A stretch of 64,000 bases of DNA from Ga0077527 sp021300125 (GCA_046339595.1 JBKDUF010000047.1:5099-69098); one strand, 5' to 3'. Positions 16,957 to 25,850 are shown, counted from the stretch's first letter. A program made the numbers and translations. The notes: generated by a model not told the origin, from the letters alone.

Positions 16957-17751
16957 ATGAACGCCCCCGAGAAACTGCCGCTGGCTGACATCCAGTCCAT
17001 TGCTGACCGCCGCAACATCCCGATCAACCAAGTCGGCGTGAAATCGCTGGTGCACCCCCTGCGTGTGCGTACCGCGGACGGCGGCGAGGTGTCGACCGTG
17101 GCCACCGTGGACATGACTGTGGGCCTCCCCCCCGAAGTCAAGGGGACGCACATGTCTCGTTTTGTCGAGGTATTACAGAACCATCATGCCGCCCTTGACG
17201 CCCACGGATTCGCCGCGCTGCTCGAGCGCATGCTTGAGCGCCTGGGTGCCGACACTGGCCGCATCGAGATGCGCTTTCCGTACTTCATTTGCAAGCGTGC
17301 CCCGGTTTCCGGTGCCGAGAGCCTGCTCGACTACAGTGTGATGCTGTGTGCCGAACGCAAGGCCCACGGTGCGGTGTTCACCACCCGCGTCACGGCGCCG
17401 GCAACCAGCCTCTGCCCGTGCTCAAAGGAAATTTCCGAGTATGGGGCGCACAACCAGCGCTCCGACATCACCATCACCGTCGAAGCCGATGCCGCTCTGA
17501 CGATCGAGGACATTGCCGGCATCGCCGAGCAGGAAGCTTCCTGCGAGGTCTACGGCCTGCTCAAGCGGCCGGACGAGAAATGGGTGACCGAGCGCGCCTA
17601 CGACAACCCCAAGTTTGTCGAGGACCTGGTGCGCGACATCGCACTGCGCCTGGATGCGGATGCCCGGGTTCGCCGCTACAGCATCGAGGCCGAAAATTAC
17701 GAGTCGATCCACAACCACTCGGCCTATGCCCTTGTCGAGCGGGTCAAGTAG
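16957..17751 (+). CDS. folE2: GTP cyclohydrolase FolE2 (type IB)
   Basis: Makes 7,8-dihydroneopterin triphosphate from GTP, the first step to folate and other pterins. 264 residues from ATG 16957, chosen for the strong AGGAGA site; an in-frame ATG at 16924 lacks one. The conserved TSLCPCSKEISEYGAHNQRS block carries the active-site cysteine and the family signature, and QEASCEVYGLLKRPDEK follows. FolE2 enzymes are metal-promiscuous substitutes for zinc FolE. As first gene of the light operon it probably boosts folate or pterin supply when photolyase is induced. It ends 19 bases before the FAD oxidoreductase. Confidence 0.95.
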   Translation: MNAPEKLPLADIQSIADRRNIPINQVGVKSLVHPLRVRTADGGEVSTVATVDMTVGLPPEVKGTHMSRFVEVLQNHHAALDAHGFAALLERMLERLGADTGRIEMRFPYFICKRAPVSGAESLLDYSVMLCAERKAHGAVFTTRVTAPATSLCPCSKEISEYGAHNQRSDITITVEADAALTIEDIAGIAEQEASCEVYGLLKRPDEKWVTERAYDNPKFVEDLVRDIALRLDADARVRRYSIEAENYESIHNHSAYALVERVK

Positions 17752-17770
17752 CCGCGGAGCGTCCGCCTTG

Positions 17771-19072
17771 GTGAACCCGCCCGGACAGCGCATCGCCGTC
17801 GTCGGCGCCGGCATTGCCGGATTGTCGGCAGCGTGGCTGCTTTCGCGACAACACCGCGTCACGCTGTTCGAGGCCAATGATTACCTCGGTGGCCATACCC
17901 ACACCGTCGATGTCACCCTGGACGGAGTCACCGCGCCGGTGGACACCGGCTTTCTGGTGTTCAACGACCGCACCTACCCCAACCTGATCGCGTTGTTCGC
18001 CGAACTCGGTATTGCTTCCGCGGCGAGCGATATGTCGTTCTCGGTGCGCCTCGAGTCCGAAGGCGTTGAGTGGGCGGGCAGCGACCTTGACGCGGTGTTC
18101 GCGCAGCGGCGCAACCTGCTGCGCCCGGCGTTTTGGGGCATGCTTGCCGACATCCTGCGTTTCAACCGGGAGGCCACGGCATCTGCGCGTGGCGGCCCGC
18201 ATGGTGGTGCGCAAACCCTGGGGGTATTCCTGGAGGCAGGCCGCTACGGCGCGGCCTTCCGCGACTGGTATCTGCTGCCCATGGCCGGCGCCATATGGTC
18301 CTGCCCGGCCAACGCCATGCTCGACTATCCGGCGCAGACCTTTTTCCGCTTCTGCGACAACCACGGACTGCTCCAGGTCAGCAATCGTCCGCAATGGCGC
18401 ACGGTGCTGGGTGGTGCCCGCAGTTACGTGGCGCGACTGGCTGCGGCGATACCGGACGTACGCGCCGCCACGCCGGTGGCCGCAATCCGGCGCGAGGCCG
18501 GCGGCGCGGTGCTGGTCACCGGCGACGGCAGCGAACGCTTCGACGCCGTGGTGCTGGCCTGCCACAGCGACCAGGCGCTGCGACTGCTCACGGATGCAGA
18601 TGCCGCCGAGCATGAGGTGCTCGCCGCCATTCCCTACCAGGACAACGAAGTGGTGCTGCACACCGACACCGATTTCCTGCCGCGCCGGCGCAAGGCCTGG
18701 TCCGCCTGGAATTACCATGCCTCTGCCCTGACCGATGCCGACCGCCCGGTCGGCGTGAGCTACCTGATCAACAAGCTGCAACCGCTGCCTTTCAGCCAGC
18801 CGGTGATCGTCACCCTCAATGCCGCCGAAGCCCCGCGGGCGGCGTGTGTGATCGACCGCTATCGCTACGCCCATCCGGTGTTTGGTGCGGGCAGCAACGC
18901 GGCGCAGTCGCGGCTGCCGCAGCTGCAGGGAAAGCGCAACACCTGGTTCTGCGGCGCCTGGACCGGCTACGGCTTCCATGAGGACGGGCTGAAATCCGGA
19001 CTGGCGGTTGCCGAAGGCTTCGGCATCACCGCGCCCTGGCGCTGCCAGCAAACCCTGAAAGCGGCAGCATGA
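17771..19072 (+). CDS. FAD-dependent amine-oxidase-like oxidoreductase of the photolyase/cfa locus
   Basis: 433 residues. N-terminal Rossmann motif VVGAGIAGLSAAWLL, then LFEANDYLGGHTHTVDV (the second FAD-binding motif), and C-terminal FCGAWTGYGFHEDGL (the FAD-closing GAWTGYGFHEDG block typical of this COG2907 group). Function unproven; members are nearly always next to DUF1365 and cyclopropane synthase and are thought to act on unsaturated or cyclopropane lipids. The start is GTG 17771, or TTG 17768, which sits at a better distance from GGAG (17756-17759). Its stop overlaps the next ATG. Confidence 0.88.
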   Translation: MNPPGQRIAVVGAGIAGLSAAWLLSRQHRVTLFEANDYLGGHTHTVDVTLDGVTAPVDTGFLVFNDRTYPNLIALFAELGIASAASDMSFSVRLESEGVEWAGSDLDAVFAQRRNLLRPAFWGMLADILRFNREATASARGGPHGGAQTLGVFLEAGRYGAAFRDWYLLPMAGAIWSCPANAMLDYPAQTFFRFCDNHGLLQVSNRPQWRTVLGGARSYVARLAAAIPDVRAATPVAAIRREAGGAVLVTGDGSERFDAVVLACHSDQALRLLTDADAAEHEVLAAIPYQDNEVVLHTDTDFLPRRRKAWSAWNYHASALTDADRPVGVSYLINKLQPLPFSQPVIVTLNAAEAPRAACVIDRYRYAHPVFGAGSNAAQSRLPQLQGKRNTWFCGAWTGYGFHEDGLKSGLAVAEGFGITAPWRCQQTLKAAA

Positions 19073-19842
19073 TGGCGTTGTTCCCGGATGCCGCGCTGTA
19101 TTCTGGCGAGGTGATGCACCGCCGCTACGCGCCGGCGGTGCATGCCTTCCGCCACGGCCTTTTTTTCATCCGCCTGCGCATCAACGGCCCCGGGCCTGCG
19201 TTGCCGCGGCTGTTTTCGCGCAACCGCTGGAATCTGGTCAGTGTCCGCGATGCCGACTACGGCCCGCGCGACGGCAGCGCGCTGGAGCCGTGGATCCGCA
19301 GCGTGCTGGCGCGCCACGGGCTGCATGAGGCGGATGGCCCGATCTGGCTGCAGACTTTTCCGCGGGTCCTGGGTTACGCCTTCAATCCGGTCAGCTTCTG
19401 GCTTTGCCACGACCGGGACGGCGGACTGCGCGCGGTACTTGCCGAGGTCAACAACACCTTCGGCGAACATCACAATTACCTCGTTGCCCATGCCGACGGC
19501 CGTCCGATCCGCGGCGGCGACTGGCTGAGCGCGCGCAAGGTGTTCCATGTGTCCCCCTTTTTCCCGGTCAGCGGCGATTACCGCTTCCGTTTCGAGGACG
19601 ACGCGGCGGGCTGCCGTTTCCGCATCGATTATGACGATGGCGCCGGCAACCGCCTGGTGACGCAGATCCGCGGCACCGCGGCGCCATTGAGCACCGCGGT
19701 TCTGGCGCGCGAGTTGCTGCGCCGGCCCTGGCTCACTGCAGGCGTGATCCTGCGCATCCATTATCACGCGCTGCGGCTGTGGCTGAAGCGCGTGCCGTTT
19801 TTTTCCAAACCCCTTCCTCCAGCCGAGGACATCACGCGATGA
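19069..19842 (+). CDS. DUF1365 family protein
   Basis: 257 residues, overlapping the previous stop by ATGA. DUF1365 features: LYSGEVMHRRYAPAVHAFRH at the N-terminus, FPRVLGYAFNPVSFWLCHD, LAEVNNTFGEHHNYLV and KVFHVSPFFPVSGDYRFRF. No membrane segment is obvious. The function is unknown; the constant association with the FAD oxidoreductase and Cfa-type methyltransferase implies one lipid-modification pathway. It overlaps cfa by four bases. Confidence 0.9.
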   Translation: MMALFPDAALYSGEVMHRRYAPAVHAFRHGLFFIRLRINGPGPALPRLFSRNRWNLVSVRDADYGPRDGSALEPWIRSVLARHGLHEADGPIWLQTFPRVLGYAFNPVSFWLCHDRDGGLRAVLAEVNNTFGEHHNYLVAHADGRPIRGGDWLSARKVFHVSPFFPVSGDYRFRFEDDAAGCRFRIDYDDGAGNRLVTQIRGTAAPLSTAVLARELLRRPWLTAGVILRIHYHALRLWLKRVPFFSKPLPPAEDITR

Positions 19843-21059
19843 ACCAGACCCTCACCGAGCGCGCGCCGCTCAATGCCGCATCCGCCAACGAACCTGCCGC
19901 TGCGCGCTGGCTCTGCCGCATGCTCTCGGGATTGCGTGCCGGCCGCCTGGAGCTGACCACGCCCGACGGTCGCGTGCTCGCCTTCGGCGACAAGCCCGGG
20001 CCCCATGCCACGCTCAAGATCGCCGACTGGCAGGTCTGCTCCGACATCCTGTCGCGCGGCGACATCGGGCTGGCGGAGGCCTGGATCGCGGGGCGTGCGG
20101 ACAGTGAAGACCTCACGCAGCTGCTGCTGCTTGCGGCGGTGAACGAGCAGGCAGTGGAGCTGGCCATCCACGGCCGCTGGTGGTCGACGCTGGCCTACCG
20201 CCTGCGTCACTGGCTGAGGCCCAACACCCGCGCCGGCAGCCGCAAAAACATCCACGCCCACTACGACCTCGGCAACGAGTTCTACAGGCTGTGGCTGGAT
20301 CCGACCATGACCTATTCCTCGGCGCTGTTCGAGGGCGAGCCTTCCCGCTCCCTGGCCGAGGCGCAGTCAGCGAAGTATTCGCGCATCCTGCGCGAACTCG
20401 GCGCAAAATCCGGAGACCACATTCTCGAGATCGGTTGCGGCTGGGGAGGGTTTGCCGAACATGCGGCTCGTACCGGCTGCCGCGTCACCGGCATCACCAT
20501 CTCTGCAGCCCAGCTCGAATTTTCGCGGGCACGCATCGCCCGCGCGGGGCTGGCAGGCCAGGTGGACCTTCAGCTGAGGGATTATCGCGACCTTGAGGGC
20601 CGCTACGACCATGTGGTGTCGATCGAGATGTTCGAAGCCGTCGGCGAGCGGTACTGGCCCGGCTACTTCGCCGCGCTGCGTGGCTGCCTGCGACCCGGCG
20701 GCCGCGCGCTGGTGCAGAGCATCACCATCGCCGAAGAGAAATTCGAGCGCTACCGCAACGGCACTGATTTCATCCAGCAGTACATTTTTCCGGGCGGCAT
20801 GCTGCCCTCGAAAACCGTGTTTGCCGCGCAGGCGGCGCGCCAGGGGCTGGCGGTGACCGGCCTGCACGCCTTCGGCATCGACTATGCCGGGACGCTGGCG
20901 CGCTGGCACCGGGCCTTTGGCCGCGTCGACAGTGAGGTGCGGGCGCTCGGTTTCGATGAGGCATTCATGCGCACCTGGCGTTTCTATCTCGCGTACTGCG
21001 AGGCCGGTTTCCGTGCCGGCGCGACCGATGTGGTACAGGTGCGTCTTGAACATGCGTAA
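19839..21059 (+). CDS. cfa: Cyclopropane-fatty-acyl-phospholipid synthase family methyltransferase
   Basis: Adds a methylene bridge from S-adenosylmethionine across cis double bonds of membrane phospholipid acyl chains. 406 residues from ATG 19839, inside the DUF1365 stop (ATGA). N-terminal lipid-binding region about 1-110; KNIHAHYDLGNEFYRLWLD opens the catalytic domain; SAM-binding LEIGCGWGGFAEHAA near residue 202; VSIEMFEAVGERYWPGYF and FIQQYIFPGGMLPS carry the conserved active-site residues. In this genomic setting expression is expected to rise in light. Overlaps the chalcone-isomerase-like gene by eight bases. Confidence 0.93.
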   Translation: MNQTLTERAPLNAASANEPAAARWLCRMLSGLRAGRLELTTPDGRVLAFGDKPGPHATLKIADWQVCSDILSRGDIGLAEAWIAGRADSEDLTQLLLLAAVNEQAVELAIHGRWWSTLAYRLRHWLRPNTRAGSRKNIHAHYDLGNEFYRLWLDPTMTYSSALFEGEPSRSLAEAQSAKYSRILRELGAKSGDHILEIGCGWGGFAEHAARTGCRVTGITISAAQLEFSRARIARAGLAGQVDLQLRDYRDLEGRYDHVVSIEMFEAVGERYWPGYFAALRGCLRPGGRALVQSITIAEEKFERYRNGTDFIQQYIFPGGMLPSKTVFAAQAARQGLAVTGLHAFGIDYAGTLARWHRAFGRVDSEVRALGFDEAFMRTWRFYLAYCEAGFRAGATDVVQVRLEHA

Positions 21060-21591
21060 GGCCTGGCTGTTGCTGATGCTGGTCGCGCCGCCGGCTGCGG
21101 CGGTGAGCGTGCCGGCCGAACTGCCCCCGGCGGTGTGCAGCGCGATCGAACCCTGCCGCATGGTTGGCATGGGCCGGCTGCGCTGGTGGGGCTTCCATGT
21201 CTACGATGCGGCGCTCTGGGCGCGCGAGGGGCGCTGGAATCCCGATGCACCCTATGTCCTCGACATCGTCTATGCACGCAACATCACCGGGGTGCAGCTC
21301 GCCTCGACCAGCATTGACGAAATCCGCCGCATGGGTGTGCGCGACGAGGCCTTGCTGTCGCGCTGGGACGGGCTGCTGCGCGGCGTGTTTCCCGATGTCC
21401 AGCCCGGCAGCCGCCTGACTGGCCTCTACCGGCCGCAGCGCGGGCTGCAGTTCTACTCCGGCACCCGTCTTCTCGGTGCGATCGACGATCCCGAACTGGC
21501 GCGGCGGTTTTTCGAGATCTGGCTCGACCCGCGAACCCAGAAACCGGATCTGCGCTCAGCGCTGCTCGGCGGCCATGGCGGCACTCGCTAA
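21052..21591 (+). CDS. Chalcone-isomerase-like periplasmic protein
   Basis: 179 residues with a signal peptide (MRKAWLLLMLVAPPAAA, cleaved about residue 18). The chalcone isomerase-like fold is indicated by RMVGMGRLRWWGFHVYDAALWARE and the C-terminal LARRFFEIWLDPRTQKPDLRSALLG. Bacterial members do not make flavonoids; some bind fatty acids, which fits this lipid operon. The start ATG lies within the end of cfa, and its end overlaps the MFS gene by 17 bases. Confidence 0.82.
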   Translation: MRKAWLLLMLVAPPAAAVSVPAELPPAVCSAIEPCRMVGMGRLRWWGFHVYDAALWAREGRWNPDAPYVLDIVYARNITGVQLASTSIDEIRRMGVRDEALLSRWDGLLRGVFPDVQPGSRLTGLYRPQRGLQFYSGTRLLGAIDDPELARRFFEIWLDPRTQKPDLRSALLGGHGGTR

Positions 21592-22861
21592 ACGGGCCCT
21601 CGCGGCGTACGCCGCCGTGGCGCTGCCCCTGGCGGCTGCCGCGCTGCCGGTGCACGTGCACATTCCGAAGTTCTATGCCGGGCTCGGCCTTGAGCTGGCC
21701 GTGGTCGGCGTGCTGCTGCTGGCGGTGCGCCTGCTTGACGCCATCAGCGATCCGCTGCTCGGCGCGCTTGCCGACCGCATACCTGAGTCGCGCGGGGGCC
21801 GCCGCGCGATGATCGCGGTTGCGGCGCCGCTGCTCGCTGCCGGACTCTGGCTGCTGTTTACGCCGCCTTCCTCTCCCGCGACGCTTGCCCCCTGGCTGGC
21901 GGCGACGCTGGTGCTGAGCTATCTCGGCCTCAGCGCGGCGAGCATTGCCCACTTCGCGCTCGGCAGCGCGCTGTCGCACGATTATGTCGAGCGCACCCGC
22001 ATCACCGCGGCGCGCGGCGTTGCCGCGCTGGCCGGGGTGCTGCTGGCTGCGGCCCTGCCCGAGTTGCTGGTGCAACGACTGGGTGCCGATGAGGGGCTGT
22101 CACTGTTTGCGCTGTTATTCGCGCCCTTGTTGCTCGCCGCGACGGCGGTCACGGTGCTGGCGGGACCGAAGCCCCCGGTTGCAGCGCGGGCGCTGCCGCT
22201 CAGCCTGGGCGCGATCCTGCAACCGCTGCGCAACCCGCGTTTCCGCCGCCTTGCGCTGGTGTTCCTGGTCAATGGCGTCTCGGCTGCGGTGCCGGCGACG
22301 CTGCTGCTGTTTTTCGCAGCCGACGTGCTGCAGCGGCCGGACCTGACGCCGCTGTTCCTGGTGCTGTATTTCCTGGCCGGCGCAGCGGGCATGCCGCTGT
22401 GGGTGAAGCTCGCCGCCCGCTTCGGCAAGGCGCGGGCGTGGCTGGCCGGAATGGGGCTGGCGGTGGCCGCCTTTGTCTGGGCCTGGTTTCTCGGCGCAGG
22501 GGATGCCGCGGCCTTTGCCGCAGTTTGCGTGATGTCCGGACTGGCCTTCGGTTCGGATCTGGCCCTGCCGGCCTCGTTGCTGGCGGATGTCGTTGACGAC
22601 GACGAGCATGGCGGCAGCCGGCCCGATGGCGCCTATTTCGGCCTCTGGCATCTGCTGGAGAAACTAGCCCTGGCCCTGGCTGCCGGGATTACGCTGCCAG
22701 CGCTGCAGTGGCTGGGCTATCAGCCCGGTGCCGCGGCTGCCGCCGGCTCGGCGCTGTCGGCGGTGTATGCACTGCTGCCCTGCCTGATCAAAATTGCCGC
22801 GGCGCTGTTGCTGTGGCGCACGGTGCGCGAGGCGCGCCCAACCCAAGGAGACCCTGCATGA
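21575..22861 (+). CDS. MFS transporter, GPH/MelB-like
   Basis: 428-residue polytopic membrane protein with about twelve hydrophobic segments. RLLDAISDPLLGALADRIPESRGGRR near residue 45 is the GPH-family loop (D-x3-DP and the basic run after helix 2). Substrate unknown; in photolyase/cfa loci this transporter is a regular member and may move a lipid or lipid precursor. Start ATG 21575 overlaps the preceding gene; its stop overlaps the next ATG (22858-22861). Confidence 0.87.
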   Translation: MAALAKRALAAYAAVALPLAAAALPVHVHIPKFYAGLGLELAVVGVLLLAVRLLDAISDPLLGALADRIPESRGGRRAMIAVAAPLLAAGLWLLFTPPSSPATLAPWLAATLVLSYLGLSAASIAHFALGSALSHDYVERTRITAARGVAALAGVLLAAALPELLVQRLGADEGLSLFALLFAPLLLAATAVTVLAGPKPPVAARALPLSLGAILQPLRNPRFRRLALVFLVNGVSAAVPATLLLFFAADVLQRPDLTPLFLVLYFLAGAAGMPLWVKLAARFGKARAWLAGMGLAVAAFVWAWFLGAGDAAAFAAVCVMSGLAFGSDLALPASLLADVVDDDEHGGSRPDGAYFGLWHLLEKLALALAAGITLPALQWLGYQPGAAAAAGSALSAVYALLPCLIKIAAALLLWRTVREARPTQGDPA

Positions 22862-23388
22862 ACTTCCCGCGCTGGATGCTGCTGGCGATGACATTGCTGC
22901 TTGCCGGCTGCGGCACGATTCCCGTTGAAACCTACCGCGACGAGAAGCCGGTGCTCGACCTGCGCCGCTATTTCGACGGCACCGTCGACGCCTGGGGGAT
23001 GTTCCAGGACCGCAACGGCAGGGTGGTCAAGCGCTTCACCGTGCGCATCGACGCGAAATGGCAGGGCGATACCGGCGTGCTCGACGAGTACTTCGATTAT
23101 TCTGACGGCAGCAAGAGCCGCCGCGTGTGGACCATCACCCGCATCGATGGCAACCGCTACCGCGGCACCGCAGACGACGTGGTTGGCGAGGCGATCGGCG
23201 AGGTCAGCGGCAACGCGCTGCGCTGGCGCTATGTGCTCAGGCTCGACGTGGACGGGCGCAGCTGGAATGTGGATTTCGATGACTGGATGTATCTGATGGA
23301 CGACCAGGTCATGCTCAACCGATCGGTGATGAGCAAGTTCGGCATTTATCTGGGCGAGGTCACCCTCGCCTTCCGCAAGCGGCCATGA
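22858..23388 (+). CDS. DUF3833 lipoprotein
   Basis: 176 residues with a lipoprotein signal (LLAGCGT lipobox, Cys at about residue 18). The DUF3833 body is recognisable: LRRYFDGTVDAWGMFQDRNGRVVKRFTV, then FDYSDGSKSRRVWTI and the closing DDWMYLMDDQVMLNRSVMSKFG. Function unknown; possibly a lipocalin-like barrel holding a lipid in the periplasm. Overlaps on both sides (ATGA with MFS, four bases with SDR) put it firmly in the operon. Confidence 0.9.
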   Translation: MNFPRWMLLAMTLLLAGCGTIPVETYRDEKPVLDLRRYFDGTVDAWGMFQDRNGRVVKRFTVRIDAKWQGDTGVLDEYFDYSDGSKSRRVWTITRIDGNRYRGTADDVVGEAIGEVSGNALRWRYVLRLDVDGRSWNVDFDDWMYLMDDQVMLNRSVMSKFGIYLGEVTLAFRKRP

Positions 23389-24170
23389 TCGGTCGCCCGC
23401 TGAACCGTCCGATCCGCGACTGGCGCAGACTGCGCGTATGGGTGATCGGGGCCTCGAGCGGCATCGGTGCCGGGCTCGCACAGGCGCTGTGGGCGCGCGG
23501 CGCCCGGGTTGCGGTGTCGGCGCGCCGCGGCGATGAACTCGCGCAGCTTGCCGCCGCTCACGGTACCTCGGCGCTGGCGCTGCCCCTCGACGTCACTGAC
23601 GCGCAGGCGGTGCAGCCCGCGCTCGACCGCATCGTCGAGGCCTGGGGGGGTGTCGACCTCGCGGTACTTTGCGCCGGCACGCACCAGCCGGTGCGGGCCT
23701 GGGAGCTGGAGGCCGGCGCTGCGCGGCGGCTGATCGACATCAACCTGAACGGCGTGATCCACTGCCTGCCGCCGCTGGTGGCGCGCCTGCTGCGCCAGGG
23801 TGGAGGCGGCATTGCTGTGGTCTCCAGCGTTGCCGGCTACGCCGGGTTGCCGACGTCGCTGGTCTACGGCGCCAGCAAGGCCGCGCTGAACAACCTTGCC
23901 GAAACGCTGTATCTTGACCTTGCCCCGCGCGGCATCGGTGTTTATCTGGTGTGCCCGGGCTTCGTGAAGACACCGCTGACCGACCGCAACGAGTTTCCGA
24001 TGCCCGCGCTGATCAGCGTCGAGGCCGCGGCGCAGGCGATGATCCGCGGCTTCGAGCGGGGTGACTTCGAGATCGATTTTCCGAAGCGTTTCACCCGGCT
24101 GCTGAAGTGCCTGCGCCTGCTGCCCTACCGCTGGTATTTTGCGCTGGTGCGCCGGGGGACGGGACTGTGA
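23385..24170 (+). CDS. Short-chain dehydrogenase/reductase of the photolyase/cfa operon
   Basis: 261-residue classical SDR. Cofactor loop GASSGIGAGLAQALW, then CAGTH in place of NNAG, the serine in VSSVAGYAG and YGASKAALN (YxxxK). C-terminus extends to a basic FPKRFTRLLKCLRLLPYRWYF segment that may touch the membrane. Substrate unknown, probably a lipid-derived carbonyl given its partners. Overlaps the preceding gene by four bases and the next by GTGA. Confidence 0.9.
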   Translation: MIGRPLNRPIRDWRRLRVWVIGASSGIGAGLAQALWARGARVAVSARRGDELAQLAAAHGTSALALPLDVTDAQAVQPALDRIVEAWGGVDLAVLCAGTHQPVRAWELEAGAARRLIDINLNGVIHCLPPLVARLLRQGGGGIAVVSSVAGYAGLPTSLVYGASKAALNNLAETLYLDLAPRGIGVYLVCPGFVKTPLTDRNEFPMPALISVEAAAQAMIRGFERGDFEIDFPKRFTRLLKCLRLLPYRWYFALVRRGTGL

Positions 24171-24622
24171 GCGCGGCCGTGGATGCAGGCCGTGTCGAGG
24201 CGCTGGTGCGCTTTTTCGAGACGCTGACCCCGCAGTCGCTGGCGGAATTTCCTCGCCACTACGCTGCGGACTGTCGCTTCCGCGATCCTTTCAACGATGT
24301 GCGCGGCCTGACTGCCCTTGACGCCATTTTCCGGCACATGTTCGAACGCCTTGAAGCGCCGCGTTTCATTGTGCGCGAGCGGGTGTTCGAGGCGCCGCGA
24401 CTGTTCCTGACCTGGGATTTTGAATTCCGCTTCCGCGGATTCCGCCCGCGCGAGACCCAGCGCATCCACGGTTCGAGCCTGATCACCTTTGATGACGCCG
24501 GCCTGGTCGCGGTGCATCGCGATTATTGGGATGCCGCGGAAGAGTTGTATGAAAAGCTCCCCTTGCTGGGGGCCTTGCTGCGCTGCCTGAAACAACAGGG
24601 ACGCCCCAAGGTGATCCTGTAA
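24167..24622 (+). CDS. NTF2/SnoaL-like protein, last gene of the light operon
   Basis: 151 residues from GTG 24167, overlapping the SDR stop. Cone-shaped NTF2-like fold suggested by LVRFFETLTPQSL, DCRFRDPFNDVRG, RFIVRERVFEAPRLFLTWDF and GSSLITFDDAGLVAVHRDYWDAAEELYEKLP. Family members serve as small binding proteins or isomerases. A constant companion of the preceding genes in such loci. The TAA stop begins the AT-rich element b. Confidence 0.85.
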   Translation: MSAAVDAGRVEALVRFFETLTPQSLAEFPRHYAADCRFRDPFNDVRGLTALDAIFRHMFERLEAPRFIVRERVFEAPRLFLTWDFEFRFRGFRPRETQRIHGSSLITFDDAGLVAVHRDYWDAAEELYEKLPLLGALLRCLKQQGRPKVIL

Positions 24623-24648
24623 CCTATTGATTTTATTGGTATAATTTA
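24620..24648. repeat. AT-rich element b: shares 19 bases with element d
   Basis: On the minus strand CAATAAAATCAATAGGTTA (24638 to 24620) is identical to 55014-55032, 30 kb away. It lies between and partly within the convergent ends of the NTF2-like gene (TAA at 24620) and dolP (TAA at 24646-24648). AATCAATAGGTTA fits the IHF consensus. A short ACCTA/TAGGT inverted repeat (24622-24626 and 24653-24657) flanks it. Confidence 0.75.
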
Positions 24649-25215
24649 GTCTAGGTATTCAAATAGACGTACCACCTTGCGCACGCCGCCGGTGGTGCGG
24701 GCGACCTCGGTGGCATCTGCTGCCTCCTGCCGTCGCACCATGCCCATCAGGAATACGGTGCCGGCTTCGGTGACGACCTTGACATGCAGCGGGCTGAAGC
24801 TGCGTGCATCGACAAAGCGGGCCTTGACCTTGGAGGTGATCACCGCGTCGTTGGTGCGGGCCTGCAGCGCGCTGTTGCCGCCGACCTGCAGCTCGTTGAA
24901 CACGCCGCGCACGTTTTCGACCGCGCGTGCCACGCGCTCCGCCTCGGCCTTCGCCGCCTCGTTCGGCACCTCGCCCGAGAGCAGGACCATGCGGTTGTAG
25001 CTGGTGACGTTGATGTTGGCGTCCTTGACGCGTTCGGCGATACGCGAGGCGGCGCGCAGCTCGATGCCCTGGTCCTCGGTGATGGTGCCGACGGTGCGCC
25101 GGTCCTCGGCCACCAGCACGCCGGTGGCGACGCCGCCGATCGCCACCGCAGCACAGCCTGAAACCACCGGCAGCAGCGCGATCAGGGTGCAGTTCATCAG
25201 AGTGCGCATTTGCAT
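24646..25215 (-). CDS. dolP: BON-domain outer-membrane lipoprotein DolP (YraP)
   Basis: Dual-BON lipoprotein that supports outer-membrane integrity and BAM function. 189 residues; the lipobox VVSGC puts the lipidated Cys at about residue 21. First BON around 45-115 (NINVTSYNRMVLLSGEVPNEAAKAEAERVA), second around 120-185 (SFSPLHVKVVTEAGTVFLMGMVRRQEA). The order dolP-diaA-yraN-lpoA, divergent from rsmI, is the classical proteobacterial block. Its ATG follows the diaA stop without a gap. Confidence 0.92.
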   Translation of the reverse strand: MQMRTLMNCTLIALLPVVSGCAAVAIGGVATGVLVAEDRRTVGTITEDQGIELRAASRIAERVKDANINVTSYNRMVLLSGEVPNEAAKAEAERVARAVENVRGVFNELQVGGNSALQARTNDAVITSKVKARFVDARSFSPLHVKVVTEAGTVFLMGMVRRQEAADATEVARTTGGVRKVVRLFEYLD

Positions 25216-25806
25216 TTATTCGACTCCAAGTAAAAGACAGTCAATGCCGTCGCAAAGGCAGTGCAGCGACAGCAGGTGCACTTCCTGGATGCGCGCGGTG
25301 CTGGTCGCGGGCACGCAGATGTGCACGTCTTCCGGACCCAGCACTTCAGCCATCTTGCCGCCATTGCGCCCGGTCAGGGCGACCACCCGCATCGAGCATT
25401 CATGCGCGGCTTCGACGGCTGCGACCACGTTGGGCGAATTGCCGCTGGTCGAGATTGCCAGCAGCACATCGCCGGCACGACCGAGTGCACGGACCTGTTT
25501 CGAAAACACCTGCACGTAATCGTAATCGTTGGCGATCGAGGTCAGCGTCGAGCTGTCGGTGGTCAGCGCCACGGCGGCCAGTCCCGGGCGTTCGACCTCG
25601 AAGCGGTTGAGCAGTTCTGCCGAAAAATGCTGGGCATCGGCCGCCGAGCCGCCGTTGCCGCAGGCGAGGATCTTGCCGTCACCCTGCAGGCATTGCACCA
25701 TGGCCTGGATGCCGGCGGCGATCGGGGTCGCGAGCGCATCCATGCATTGCAGCTTGAGATGGGCGCTTTCGGAAAAATTTTCGCTGATGCGGTTGATCAG
25801 GTCCAT
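25216..25806 (-). CDS. diaA: SIS-domain protein DiaA / phosphoheptose isomerase-like
   Basis: 196 residues, one SIS domain. ILACGNGGSAADAQHFSAEL and LLAISTSGNSPNVVAAVEAA are the sugar-phosphate loops. The family contains both GmhA (sedoheptulose-7-P isomerase for ADP-heptose) and DiaA (DnaA-binding initiation regulator); position in the dolP-yraN-lpoA block favours DiaA. The sequence alone does not exclude isomerase activity, and the stand-alone heptose adenylyltransferase at 12653 needs an isomerase somewhere. Confidence 0.85.
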   Translation of the reverse strand: MDLINRISENFSESAHLKLQCMDALATPIAAGIQAMVQCLQGDGKILACGNGGSAADAQHFSAELLNRFEVERPGLAAVALTTDSSTLTSIANDYDYVQVFSKQVRALGRAGDVLLAISTSGNSPNVVAAVEAAHECSMRVVALTGRNGGKMAEVLGPEDVHICVPATSTARIQEVHLLSLHCLCDGIDCLLLGVE

Positions 25807-25850
25807 GGCCGGCTATTGTACCTGCAACGTACCCGCAGCGGCGGCACGCG

